The notes under the pieces were generated by a model. That model did not search any database. It was given only the letters and a program-made list of their open reading frames with translations, and had not been told where the DNA came from. The position numbers were made by a program, and so were the translations under genes. Shown here one piece after another: positions 48,515 through 57,375 of a DNA stretch of 64,000 bases. Numbering within the stretch: the first letter of the stretch is position 1; every line of letters starts with the position of its first letter. Source of the DNA: Palsa-504 sp963834685 (GTDB lineage: Bacteria; Actinomycetota; Actinomycetes; Streptosporangiales; Streptosporangiaceae); NCBI GenBank assembly GCA_963834685.1, contig CAWICW010000024.1, forward strand, positions 11,102 through 75,101, in the 5' to 3' direction.

Positions 48515-49846
48515 TCACCTACTCGCAGCCGCCAGGATGGCAGCACCCAGGGCCTCGTCTTGCTCCGGTGGGACCGAGCGCAGGTCGAGGAGCAAGCGCC
48601 CAGCCTCCAGGCGGCCCACCACGGCGGGAAGTTCCCCGCGCGAGACCGCCGCCCCGGAGCGCAAAGGCACGGCCAGCGGCTCGGGCAGGCTCAGCGCCGC
48701 GCTGGGCAACTCGACACCTGGCGCGCCGCCCCCGCCCACCGCGGCAGACGCAGGAACCACCCGGACGTCGAGGCCGGTCGCGGCCAGGTGAGCCACGATC
48801 CGTTCGGCCCGATCAAAGAGGGAAGCCGGGTCGGCGGCCAGCGCGGCGGCGACCGGCGGCACCGGTCCGGTGAGGGTCGCCTCCAGGGCGGCGAGGGTCA
48901 GCTTGTCCACCCGGAGGGCACGGGCCAGCGGATGCCTCCTCAGGCGGCGCACCAGGTCGGCCTGGCCGAGCAGCAGGCCGGCCTGCGGGCCGCCGAGCAG
49001 CTTGTCCCCGCTCGCGGTGACCAGGGCGGCGCCGTCGCGCAGCGCGCTCGCGGCGCTGGGCTCGTCGGGCAGCAGCGGGTGCGGGGCGAGCAGCCCGGAC
49101 CCGATGTCGAACACGACCGGAACGCCGTGGCTGGCCGCCAGCTCGGCCAGGGCGGGGACGCCGACGGCGGCGGTGAAGCCCTCGATGCGGAAGTTCGACG
49201 GATGCACCTTGAGGATGAACGCGGTCCGCGGGCCGGCGGCTCCGGCGTAGTCGGCGGCCGTGGTCCGGTTGGTGGTGCCGACCTCGCGCAGTGTCGCGCC
49301 GGTGCAGGCCAGCAGGTCCGGCAGCCGGAACCGGTCGCCGATCTCGATCAGCTCGCCCCGGCTGATCACGATCTCCGCGGCCTCGGGACGGGCCAGGGCG
49401 GTCGCCGCGAGGACCAGGGCGGCCGCGTTGTTGTTGACCACGGCCACCGCCTCGGCGGCCGGGACGGCTCGGGCCAGGGCGTCGAGCACGCCCGCGCCCC
49501 GGCGCGCGCGGACCCCCGTAGCCAGGTCGAACTCCACGTCGCAGGAGCCTGCCGCGGCCGCGATCGCGTCCACCGCCGCCGCGGACAGCGGCGCGCGGCC
49601 CAGGTTGGTGTGGACCAGCACCCCGGTCGCATTGATCACCGGGGTCAGCCCGGCGGCCCGGGCGGGCAGCTCGGCGACCGCCGCGTCCGCGACCTGCTCC
49701 GGGGCGATCTGGCCGTTCCGGGCCCGTTGCTGGGCGCGGCCCACGGCCGCTTTGACCAGCGCCCGGCCGAGCCTGCGCTCCGCGGCTACCAGCCGGGGGT
49801 CGGCCAGGACCGAGTCGGTGCGCGGCACCAGGCGGCGCGTATCCAC
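48515..49846 (-). CDS. selA: L-seryl-tRNA(Sec) selenium transferase
   Basis: PLP enzyme converting Ser-tRNA(Sec) to Sec-tRNA(Sec) with selenophosphate; 443 residues. Motifs: PVINATGVLVHTNLGRAPLS, EFDLATGVRARRG, VNNNAAALVLAATAL, EVGTTNRTTAADYAGA and the PLP-lysine loop TASGDKLLGGPQAGL (K282). The start is GTG at 49846, only 6 nt after a TAATGT -10-like box, suggesting a leaderless mRNA. selB follows 73 nt downstream on the same strand. The partner tRNA is at 36970; selD was not seen in the window. Confidence 0.95.
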   Translation of the reverse strand: MDTRRLVPRTDSVLADPRLVAAERRLGRALVKAAVGRAQQRARNGQIAPEQVADAAVAELPARAAGLTPVINATGVLVHTNLGRAPLSAAAVDAIAAAAGSCDVEFDLATGVRARRGAGVLDALARAVPAAEAVAVVNNNAAALVLAATALARPEAAEIVISRGELIEIGDRFRLPDLLACTGATLREVGTTNRTTAADYAGAAGPRTAFILKVHPSNFRIEGFTAAVGVPALAELAASHGVPVVFDIGSGLLAPHPLLPDEPSAASALRDGAALVTASGDKLLGGPQAGLLLGQADLVRRLRRHPLARALRVDKLTLAALEATLTGPVPPVAAALAADPASLFDRAERIVAHLAATGLDVRVVPASAAVGGGGAPGVELPSAALSLPEPLAVPLRSGAAVSRGELPAVVGRLEAGRLLLDLRSVPPEQDEALGAAILAAASR

Positions 49847-49952
49847 GTGCGAACATTACCCCTCGGCCGGAATACCACGCGTGCCTCCGGGTAGGGGCTG
49901 GCGGTCAGGTCGGCTCACTAGACGATCGTTACTCACTCAGGAAGTGATACGC

Positions 49953-50573
49953 ATGGCTGGGATGCTGCAGATGCGGCGCAGCCGCGGAGCGGCCAGCGGA
50001 TTCCTGCTAGTCCTGCTCGGGCTCTGGGGCGCGCTCGTCCCCTTGGTCGGGCCGTATTTCCATTACGCCTACACGCCGGACACGGCCTGGGCCTACAACA
50101 CGGCCCGGCTGTGGCTGGAGATCCTGCCGGGCGCGGCGGTGTTCCTCGGCGGCATCCTGCTCATCATCGCCACCGGCAGGCACGTCGCGCTGTTCGGCGC
50201 GCTCCTGGCTGCGGCAGCCGGCGCCTGGTTCACCCTCGGCACCACCCTCAGCCCACTGTGGAACCACCACGTGACCCTGGGCGGGTCACCGGCCAGCTCT
50301 ACCGTGTTCATGCGGATCATGGAGCAGCTCGGCTTCTTCTCCGCGCTGGGCGTGGTCATCGTATTCGTCGCGGCCGCGGCGTTCGGCCGGATCATGTCGG
50401 TTGCCTCCGGGATCAGGGCCATCGAGACCGTTCCGCCCGCTGAGACGGTCCCGGCCGCTGAGGCGGTTCCGGCCAAGACCGGCCACACTCTCACCCTCCC
50501 GTTCCGGCGGGCGCGGACCGACACGGTCGCGGCGCAGGACACGCGTTCGGAGGACACGCAGACCGTCGGGTAG
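49953..50573 (+). CDS. Hypothetical membrane protein with four TM helices
   Basis: A 206-residue product from ATG 49953 with GGAAGTG upstream. Four hydrophobic segments (SGFLLVLLGLWGALVPLVGP, EILPGAAVFLGGILLIIA, VALFGALLAAAAGAWFTLG, LGFFSALGVVIVFVAAAAFG) followed by a cytosolic tail with three repeats of the type VPPAETVPAAEAVPA. No recognised domain. Divergent from selA. Function unknown. Confidence 0.7.
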   Translation: MAGMLQMRRSRGAASGFLLVLLGLWGALVPLVGPYFHYAYTPDTAWAYNTARLWLEILPGAAVFLGGILLIIATGRHVALFGALLAAAAGAWFTLGTTLSPLWNHHVTLGGSPASSTVFMRIMEQLGFFSALGVVIVFVAAAAFGRIMSVASGIRAIETVPPAETVPAAEAVPAKTGHTLTLPFRRARTDTVAAQDTRSEDTQTVG

Positions 50574-50586
50574 CGCAACGCACTAT

Positions 50587-50622
50587 CATCGGCTGGCACG
50601 AGACCATTCGCGCCAGCCGATG
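50587..50622 (+). terminator. Intergenic hairpin (11-bp arms)
   Basis: CATCGGCTGGC - 14 nt - GCCAGCCGATG, 13 nt after the preceding stop codon and just before the GT87 ribosome-binding site. Probably a terminator or an element limiting read-through. Confidence 0.5.
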
Positions 50623-50646
50623 TCGCGCTCAGGGAAGGACGTGGTG

Positions 50647-52017
50647 GTGCGGGCAGAGCCAGCGGCGGCGGACCAGGGGTCCGAACCGGCGACGGCCGCG
50701 GGCACGCCCCGCGACGGCGCGCGCTGGCTGCTTCCGGCCGGGGCCGTGCTACTGCTGGCGGTGCTGGCCGTCTACGTGGCCGACCTGGCCACTCACCTGT
50801 CGTCGATGGCCGCCATGCGGGATCTGGTGGTGTACCGGAACGGCGGGCTGATCGTCCGGCACGTCGCGCCCGCCTACGACGGGCACCGGGCCTCGCCGCT
50901 GTACGACTGGACCGGGCAGAACGGCGTCCAGTTCACCTATCCCCCGTTCGCCGCGGTGGTCTTCGCGGTCGCGTCGGTGCTGTCCTGGACGCTGATGCGC
51001 TGGGTTATGATTCTGGTCAGCCTGGGAGCCCTCGGGCTGTCGCTGTGGCTGGTGTTCGGCGCGCTGGGGTACAAGGATCGTCAGGTCCGGCTCGGCGCCA
51101 CGCTGGGTGTGTCCGCGCTGGCCCTGCTTACCGAGCCGGTGCAGCAGACGCTGGCCCTCGGTCAGGTCAACCTGCTGCTCATGCTGCTCGTCGTGGCCGA
51201 CCTGCTGACCGCCTCGGCGCTGCGCGGTCAGACCCGCTGGTGGCACGGGATCGGGATCGGCCTGGCGGCCGGGGTGAAGCTGACCCCGCTGATCTTCATC
51301 CCGTACCTGCTGCTGATCCGCAGGTACCGGCAGGCCGCCACGGCCACCGGGGTGTTCGCGGCCACGGTGGCGCTGGGCTACGCGGTGCTGCCCAAGGACT
51401 CCGGCACCTACTGGGCGGGCGGGCTGTTCCTGAAGGCCAACCGGATCGTGTTCCTGGGCACCCGGGGCAACCAGTCGCTGCGCGGCGTGATCACCCGGCT
51501 GGCGGGCAGCGTGACCTCCGGTACCGCGCCCTGGATCGTAGCGGCGATCCTGGTCGTGATCGTCGGCCTGGTCGCGGCGGCGGTGCTGAACCGCGCCGGG
51601 CATCCGGTGGCCGGGATGCTGGCCTGTGCGCTGACCGGCCTGCTGGTCTCGCCGCTGAGCTGGGACCACCACTGGGTCTGGGTGGCGCCCGCGATCGCGC
51701 TGCTAGCGCACCTGGGGGCCCGGGCACGGGGCGGGGTCCGGGCCGCGTGGTGGGTGGCCGCCGGCTTGATGACTGCCGTGTTCGGCGCGTGGCCGCAGCT
51801 CTGGGATCTCTCCCAGGCCGGGCTGACCCCGGCCGGGCTGTTCTGGTACGGGCCCGCGACGTACTTCGCGACCGGCGACAAGCCGTGGTATCACGAGTTC
51901 CACTGGCACGGCCTGCAGCTGCTAGCGGGTAACAGCTTCGTGCTGGCCGGCCTGATCGGGCTGGCTGCCCTGTGCGTGGCCGCGTTCCGGGTGGGGAACC
52001 GCCGGGCCTCGCCGTGA
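50647..52017 (+). CDS. GT87-family polyprenyl-phosphate mannosyltransferase-like membrane protein
   Basis: A 456-residue integral membrane glycosyltransferase of the DUF2029/GT87 type (PimE/MptB-like GT-C fold). About ten TM segments. Family features are the first-loop acidic pattern around DLVVYRNGGLIVRHVAPAYD, the region FTYPPFAAVVF, LALGQVNLLLMLL, and AAGVKLTPLIFIPYLLL. It is expected to transfer mannose from polyprenyl-phosphate-mannose to an extracytoplasmic acceptor. I prefer the third GTG (50647) because AGGGAAGGA lies 7-8 nt upstream; ATG 50620 is possible. Its stop overlaps the next gene's GTG (GTGA). Confidence 0.85.
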   Translation: MRAEPAAADQGSEPATAAGTPRDGARWLLPAGAVLLLAVLAVYVADLATHLSSMAAMRDLVVYRNGGLIVRHVAPAYDGHRASPLYDWTGQNGVQFTYPPFAAVVFAVASVLSWTLMRWVMILVSLGALGLSLWLVFGALGYKDRQVRLGATLGVSALALLTEPVQQTLALGQVNLLLMLLVVADLLTASALRGQTRWWHGIGIGLAAGVKLTPLIFIPYLLLIRRYRQAATATGVFAATVALGYAVLPKDSGTYWAGGLFLKANRIVFLGTRGNQSLRGVITRLAGSVTSGTAPWIVAAILVVIVGLVAAAVLNRAGHPVAGMLACALTGLLVSPLSWDHHWVWVAPAIALLAHLGARARGGVRAAWWVAAGLMTAVFGAWPQLWDLSQAGLTPAGLFWYGPATYFATGDKPWYHEFHWHGLQLLAGNSFVLAGLIGLAALCVAAFRVGNRRASP

Positions 52018-53294
52018 GCGACGAGCTCGCGCGGATGCGGGAGCGGCTGGCCACCCGGGTCGTCGCCTCCCACCGGATCGGCAGCGAACGCGTCGCCGCC
52101 GCGCTGCACGCCGTGCCGCGGCACCTGTTCCTGCCCGAGCAGCGGCCGGAGGCCGCCTACCGCGACGACGCCATCGTGACCAAGCGGGACGAAGCCGGGC
52201 AGCCGATCAGCTCCTCCTCCCAGCCCGCCATCATGGCCATCATGCTGGACCAGCTGGACCTGGCCCCGGGTCACCGAGTGCTCGAGATCGGCGCCGGGAC
52301 CGGCTACAACGCTGCGCTGATCAGCCACATCGTCGGCCCGTCAGGCCAGGTGACCAGCGTCGACATCGACCCCGAGCTGGTCGCGACGGCCCGCGGGCAC
52401 CTGGCCCGCGCCGGGTTCGGTGACGTCACCGTGGTCGGTGCGGACGGTGCCGGGGGCGACCCGGAGCACGCGCCCTACGACCGGATCATCGCCACCGTCG
52501 GCGTCAGCGACCTGGCCCCGGCCTGGCTGGCGCAGGCCACCGCGCCGGCCCGGATCGTGGTGCCGCTCGACGTGCGCGGGACGCAGCTGTCGGCCGCGTT
52601 CGAGCGCGCCGACCCGGCCGTCCCCGGCGGGCCGTGGACGAGCCGGTCGCTCGCGCCGTGCGGGTTCATGCGGATGCGCGGCTCGCTGGCCGGACCCGAA
52701 CGCATCGTGCCGCTCGCGCCGGGCCTGTCCCTGCTGCTGCCCGACGGGATGCTGCCGGACGCGATGCTGGCCGACGGCACGCCGGGCGTGGCCGGGGAAG
52801 CCGTGGCCGCCCTGCTGGCCGGGCGGTCCGCGCCGCACCCGACCGGGGTCCGGGCCGCGTCGGCGCAGGTGTTCTGGGGGCTGGGCCTGTGGCTGGCGGC
52901 GCGCGAGCCCCGGTCGTGCCGGCTGAACGAGGAACAACCATCCGGGCGGCGCGGCGGGTCCGGCGTCCGGCTCGCCGGGGCGCCATGGCGCGGCCGGGCC
53001 TGGCACTCCACCCTCGGGCTGCTGGACGGCGACGGCCTGGCGATCCTCACCTCCGCCACGGCAGCTGACCGATCCGGCCTGCTCACGCTGGGCGCGGCCG
53101 GGTTCGGCCCGCGCGGGGCGCAGCTGGCCGCCGACCTCGCGGCGCACGTCCAGGCCTGGAGCGAGGCGGGCCGGCCTGGTATCGCGGGCCTGCACGTCGA
53201 CGCGTATCCGCGGGTCGCGGCCGACCAGCAGCCGCCCGGCGGCGCCCTGATAATGGAACGACCCGGTACGCGGTTTGCGGTGTATCACGACTAG
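52014..53294 (+). CDS. Protein-L-isoaspartate O-methyltransferase-like protein with C-terminal extension
   Basis: A 426-residue protein from GTG 52014. The N-terminal ~210 residues are PCMT-like: PRHLFLPEQRPEAAYRDDAI, SSSSQPAIMAIMLDQLDL, VLEIGAGTGYNAALISHIVG, YDRIIATVGVSDLAPAWLAQ. The C-terminal ~200 residues are not PCMT and carry an Arg/Gly-rich middle; this long form recalls methyltransferases found in actinobacterial peptide-modifying systems, but no precursor peptide is visible nearby. Translationally coupled to the GT87 gene. Confidence 0.8.
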   Translation: MSDELARMRERLATRVVASHRIGSERVAAALHAVPRHLFLPEQRPEAAYRDDAIVTKRDEAGQPISSSSQPAIMAIMLDQLDLAPGHRVLEIGAGTGYNAALISHIVGPSGQVTSVDIDPELVATARGHLARAGFGDVTVVGADGAGGDPEHAPYDRIIATVGVSDLAPAWLAQATAPARIVVPLDVRGTQLSAAFERADPAVPGGPWTSRSLAPCGFMRMRGSLAGPERIVPLAPGLSLLLPDGMLPDAMLADGTPGVAGEAVAALLAGRSAPHPTGVRAASAQVFWGLGLWLAAREPRSCRLNEEQPSGRRGGSGVRLAGAPWRGRAWHSTLGLLDGDGLAILTSATAADRSGLLTLGAAGFGPRGAQLAADLAAHVQAWSEAGRPGIAGLHVDAYPRVAADQQPPGGALIMERPGTRFAVYHD

Positions 53295-53305
53295 CCTTGT
53301 AAGGC

Positions 53306-53929
53306 GTGACGGACACCACGGGCAAGCACCTCGAAACAGAGCAGAAGTACGACGCCGCCGCCGACTTCACCCTGCCCGACCTCAGCGGCCTGGAAGGACG
53401 CACGAAGGCGGCCGGGCGGCAGCGGTACTACCTGAGCGCCACCTATTTCGACACCGAGGAACTCGACCTCATCAAGAACCGGATCACGCTGCGCCGTCGC
53501 GTCGGCGGTCCGGATGAGGGCTGGCACCTCAAGCTGCCGGTACGCAAGGACACCAGGCAAGAGGTCCGCACGCCGCTCAGCGAGGGCGACACCGGAACCG
53601 TGCCGGCGCGGCTGGCCGCTCAGGTCAAGGACATCACCGCGGGCCTGCCTCTGCACCCGATCGCCATTCTGGATACCGAACGGACCGTGGTCACACTGAC
53701 CGGTCAGGCGGGTGAGCCGCTGGCCGAAGTGGCCGACGACCTCGTGACCGCCACCCGGCTCGACGAGCCCGGGGCGGAGCCCGTGAGGTGGCGCGAGATC
53801 GAGGTCGAGGCGGTCGAGGGCGCCAAGGTGGGAGGCCTGCTGGAGGCGGCCGGCCAGGCGCTGCGCAAGGCCGGGGCGAGACGGTCGCCGTCGGCGTCCA
53901 AGCTGGGACGGCTCCTCGGCACCGGCTGA
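53306..53929 (+). CDS. CYTH-domain protein (triphosphatase-like)
   Basis: A 207-residue triphosphate tunnel enzyme. The defining ExExK motif is HLETEQKYDA at the N-terminus; further tunnel residues appear in RYYLSATYFDT, ITLRRRVGG, WHLKLPV and WREIEVEAVEG. No CHAD domain is attached. Likely hydrolyses inorganic or organic triphosphate. The start is GTG at 53306, 11 nt after the preceding stop, so possibly the same operon as GT87 and the methyltransferase. Confidence 0.88.
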   Translation: MTDTTGKHLETEQKYDAAADFTLPDLSGLEGRTKAAGRQRYYLSATYFDTEELDLIKNRITLRRRVGGPDEGWHLKLPVRKDTRQEVRTPLSEGDTGTVPARLAAQVKDITAGLPLHPIAILDTERTVVTLTGQAGEPLAEVADDLVTATRLDEPGAEPVRWREIEVEAVEGAKVGGLLEAAGQALRKAGARRSPSASKLGRLLGTG

Positions 53930-54149
53930 GCCTCGGGTTTCCTTCAGCGGCCCCTAAGGTTCGTGCGGGGCAGTCAGGGTTCGTGGCGATCTCAGAGGGT
54001 ACTCAGAGCGGACTCTGACCTGCCGGTCGCATAATTCATGAGATGGGAAGCGCTGGGAGTTCGCACTAAGTGAGAACGTTGGACAAAGGACACGTCCCCC
54101 GCGGGCATACTAGGCACAGATCTGATCATGACGAGTGAGCCTGAGGAAC

Positions 54150-54968
54150 ATGGATAACTACAGCCCGGGCCCGGGATCTCCCGGATTCTCCGGGCCGGGA
54201 TTGTCGGCGCAGGCCAGCGAACCGCCCGCCAGTAGCGGCGCCGCGAGCAGCAAGGACGCCGGCCTTCAGCGGGCGGACGGGACCCCGGTGCGGATACTCG
54301 TGGTCGACGACGAGCCGAGCCTGGCCGAGTTGCTGGCCAGCGTGCTGCGGTACGAGGGCTGGACGGTGAAGACCGCGGGTAACGGGGCCGATGCCGTCCG
54401 GACCGCGCGCGAGTTCCGCCCCGACGCCGTGGTGCTGGACATCATGCTCCCCGACTTGGGCGGCCTGGAGGTCATGCGCCGGCTCCGGGCCGAGATACCG
54501 CAGGTGTGCGTGCTGTTCCTGACCGCGCGGGACGCGGTGGAGGACCGGGTAGCGGGCATCACCGCCGGGGGCGACGACTACGTGACCAAGCCGTTCAGCC
54601 TGGAGGAAGTGCTGGCCCGGCTGCGCGGCCTGCTGCGCCGGGCGCACCTGACCCGCGCGCACACCGAGGGACTGATCGCGGTCGGCGACCTGACCATGGA
54701 CGAGGACGCCCGCGAGGTCCGCCGGGACGGTGAGCTCATCGAGCTGACCGCGACCGAGTTCGAGCTGCTCCGGTTCCTCATGCGCAACCCCCGCCGCGTG
54801 CTGTCCAAGGCGCAGATCCTGGACCGGGTGTGGAACTACGACTTCGGCGGCCAGGCGCACGTGGTCGAGCTGTACATCAGCTACCTGCGCAAGAAGATCG
54901 ACGTCGGCCGCGCCCCGCTCATCCACACCGTCCGCGGCGTCGGTTACGTACTGAAGCCGGCGAGCTAA
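54150..54968 (+). CDS. OmpR-family response regulator
   Basis: A 272-residue regulator. An unusual disordered N-terminal ~45 residues (Gly/Ser/Pro-rich) precede the receiver domain, where D53/D54 (VVDDEP), phospho-acceptor D97 (VVLDIMLPD) and K147 (VTKPFS) are visible. The C-terminal winged-helix is LIELTATEFELLRFLMRNPR to HTVRGVGYVLKP. The start is ATG at 54150 after TGAGGA; GTG 54135 is an alternative. One-base overlap (TAATG) with the kinase gene. Confidence 0.92.
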   Translation: MDNYSPGPGSPGFSGPGLSAQASEPPASSGAASSKDAGLQRADGTPVRILVVDDEPSLAELLASVLRYEGWTVKTAGNGADAVRTAREFRPDAVVLDIMLPDLGGLEVMRRLRAEIPQVCVLFLTARDAVEDRVAGITAGGDDYVTKPFSLEEVLARLRGLLRRAHLTRAHTEGLIAVGDLTMDEDAREVRRDGELIELTATEFELLRFLMRNPRRVLSKAQILDRVWNYDFGGQAHVVELYISYLRKKIDVGRAPLIHTVRGVGYVLKPAS

Positions 54969-56623
54969 TGCCCGGCCGTGCGGTACGGCCTCACGGCCGG
55001 CTGGCACGGTGGGCGGGCGTGCTGTCCTACCGGACCATCAGCGGCAAGCTCATCATCGGGCTGGTGGTCCTGTTCGGGCTGGCCAGCGTCGTGGTCAGCG
55101 TGGTCACGGCCGAGTCGCTGAACAACTCGCTGATGTCCTCGCTCCGCGCTCAGGTGCAGTCCGCGACCACCACCTGGCAAAACTGTGCGGCCTCCGGCGG
55201 CCACGGACCGGGCGGCGACACCGACGGCGACCAGTCGGGTCCACCCGGCTACTCGACCTGCTACAGCCAGGGACAGACCCCAGGCACGTTCCTGGCCATC
55301 CTGTCCTCCGGCGGGACGGTTGAGGACTACTTCTACGTCTACAAGTCGTGCACGCTGACCTCGGCGGACGCCACCACGCTGGCCGGCCTTCCGTCTCCGG
55401 CTCCTCCTCCCGGTCCCCCGCCGGATCAGCAGACTTACACCCGGACGCTGCCCTCGCTCGGCATCGAGTTCATGTTCACCAAGGTGCCGGGGCCGGACAA
55501 CACGACGCTGGTCACCGGGCTGCCGCTGACCGCGGTCAACGAGACGCTCGAGAAGGTGGAGAACACCGAGCACGTGCTGTTCGCGGTGGCGCTGGGGCTG
55601 GCCGTTCTCCTGGGCGCCGCGCTGGTTCAGTTCTCGTTGCGGCCGCTGCGGCGGGTGGCCGCCACCGCGACCAAGGTGACCGAGCTGCCGCTGGACTCGG
55701 GCGAGGTGACGCTGCCGGCCGGCGTCCCCGACACCGACCCGCGGACCGAGGTGGGCCAGGTCGGCGCGGCGTTCAACCGGATGCTCTTCCACGTCGAGCG
55801 GGCCCTGGGCCGCCGCGCGGCCAGCGAGGCCCGGCTCCGCCGGTTCGCCGCGGACGCCTCGCACGAGCTGCGCACTCCCCTGTCCGCGATCCGCGGCTAC
55901 GCCGAGCTGGCCCTGAGGCACCGCGGCCCGGTACCTGAGGACGTGACCCACGCGCTGACCCGGGTCCAGTCCGAGTCGGCCCGGATGAGCGTGCTGGTCG
56001 ATGACCTGCTGCTGCTGGCCCGGCTGGACGCCGGCCGCCCGCTCGAGCGCGAGCCCGTCGACCTGTCCCGGCTGGCCATCGACGTGACCAGCGACGCGCG
56101 GGTGGCCCGCCGCGATCACCACTGGCGGCTGGACCTGCCCAGCGACCCGATCCTGGTCCGCGGCGACGAGCACCGCCTGCACCAGGTACTGGCCAACTTG
56201 ATGAGCAACGCCGGCAAGCACACCCCGCCCGGCTCGACGGTCAGCGTCGCGCTGCACGTCCAGGCGGCTCCGGGGGCCGACTCGCGGGCGGCGCCGGACG
56301 GCGGGCCGGAAATAGACACGGTGGAACGGGGCGGCCGGCCGGGCGCGCCGCGGGTCGAGCTCAGCATCACCGACGACGGTCCCGGCATCCCCCCCGAGCT
56401 GCTCCCGGAACTGTTCGAGCGCTTCACCCGGGCCGATACGTCGCGGGCGCGTGACCTGGACACGGCGGGCAAGAGCACCGGGCTGGGCCTGGCCATCGTG
56501 GACGCGGTGGTGGCCGCGCACGGCGGCAGCATCACCGTGACCAGCCATCCCGGCCGGACCAGGTTCGCCATCTACCTGCCGCTGCTGCCCGAGCCTGCGG
56601 ACATGGCCGGCATGACGGGCTGA
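54968..56623 (+). CDS. Sensor histidine kinase (partner of the OmpR-type regulator)
   Basis: A 551-residue membrane kinase. TM1 about residues 27-48, an extracytoplasmic sensor of ~150 residues containing three Cys (NCAASGG, STCYS, KSCTL), TM2 about 203-221, HAMP (PLRRVAATATKVTELPL), dimerisation/phospho-acceptor H299 in FAADASHELRTPLSAIRG, N box NLMSNAGKHT and G boxes DDGPGIPPE and GLGLAIVDAVVAAHGG. Note N-box K replacing the usual A in NAxKHT; otherwise canonical. Stimulus unknown. Shares its start with the regulator's stop. Confidence 0.93.
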   Translation: MPGRAVRPHGRLARWAGVLSYRTISGKLIIGLVVLFGLASVVVSVVTAESLNNSLMSSLRAQVQSATTTWQNCAASGGHGPGGDTDGDQSGPPGYSTCYSQGQTPGTFLAILSSGGTVEDYFYVYKSCTLTSADATTLAGLPSPAPPPGPPPDQQTYTRTLPSLGIEFMFTKVPGPDNTTLVTGLPLTAVNETLEKVENTEHVLFAVALGLAVLLGAALVQFSLRPLRRVAATATKVTELPLDSGEVTLPAGVPDTDPRTEVGQVGAAFNRMLFHVERALGRRAASEARLRRFAADASHELRTPLSAIRGYAELALRHRGPVPEDVTHALTRVQSESARMSVLVDDLLLLARLDAGRPLEREPVDLSRLAIDVTSDARVARRDHHWRLDLPSDPILVRGDEHRLHQVLANLMSNAGKHTPPGSTVSVALHVQAAPGADSRAAPDGGPEIDTVERGGRPGAPRVELSITDDGPGIPPELLPELFERFTRADTSRARDLDTAGKSTGLGLAIVDAVVAAHGGSITVTSHPGRTRFAIYLPLLPEPADMAGMTG

Positions 56624-56643
56624 CGGTGTGCTAGTTCTAGGTC

Positions 56644-57375
56644 ATGGACGGCGACCAGCAGCGGCTTCTGGCCACGATGCCGCTGCACGCGATCACCTCG
56701 ACCTACGGCGAGGCGGGACTGCGGGACCGGTTCGCGGTCGAGATCGCGTCCTGGGCCGACGCGGACCGGCGCCGGCTTGAGCGAGCGCTGGACCTCGCGG
56801 CCCGGCTGCACGCCGGCGACCGCCGGGACACCGAGCCGTACGTCAACCACCTGCTGCGGGTGGCGATCCGGATCATGTCGCATTACCGCGTGCACGACGC
56901 CGATGTGGTCTGCGCCGCGCTGCTGCACGACGCGGTCGAAGATCACGCCGCCGAGCTGACCGGGGGGCGCGGCGAGCAGCCGGCCGCGCTCGCGGTGCTG
57001 GCCGCGGAGTTCGGCCCGCGGGTGGCCGGGCTGGTCGGCGCGGTGACCAACCCGCCGTACGCGCCGGATCGGGACCAGGACGAGCAGTACCGGGAGCACG
57101 TGGCCGACAGCCTGCGCGACAACCCGTGGGCCCGGGTCATCAAGGCCTCGGACTTCACCGACAACGGCGTCGGCCTGATCCACACCACCGGTCCCCGTCT
57201 GTACCGGCTCGCGGCCAAGTACGCGCCGCTGGTCCCGGTCCTGCGGGACCTCATCGCCCGGCCGGACACGCCGCTGGACGCCGCGGCCAAGGAGCACATC
57301 CTGGCCCAGCTCGACCGGGCCGCTGACCGGTTCGCGGCGCTGCGCGGGGACGCGGCCGTGGGGGACGCGGGCTAG
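56644..57375 (+). CDS. Stand-alone HD-domain phosphohydrolase, RelA/SpoT-like
   Basis: A 243-residue protein. EPYVNHLLRVAIRIM gives the first metal-ligand His, LLHDAVEDHAAEL the HDxxED motif, and RVIKASDFTDN the terminal Asp, the same order as in the (p)ppGpp hydrolase domain of RelA/SpoT. No synthetase, TGS or ACT domain is present. A small alarmone hydrolase is the best guess; another nucleotide substrate is possible. The start is ATG at 56644 without a Shine-Dalgarno sequence. Directly abuts the Fpg gene. Confidence 0.75.
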   Translation: MDGDQQRLLATMPLHAITSTYGEAGLRDRFAVEIASWADADRRRLERALDLAARLHAGDRRDTEPYVNHLLRVAIRIMSHYRVHDADVVCAALLHDAVEDHAAELTGGRGEQPAALAVLAAEFGPRVAGLVGAVTNPPYAPDRDQDEQYREHVADSLRDNPWARVIKASDFTDNGVGLIHTTGPRLYRLAAKYAPLVPVLRDLIARPDTPLDAAAKEHILAQLDRAADRFAALRGDAAVGDAG

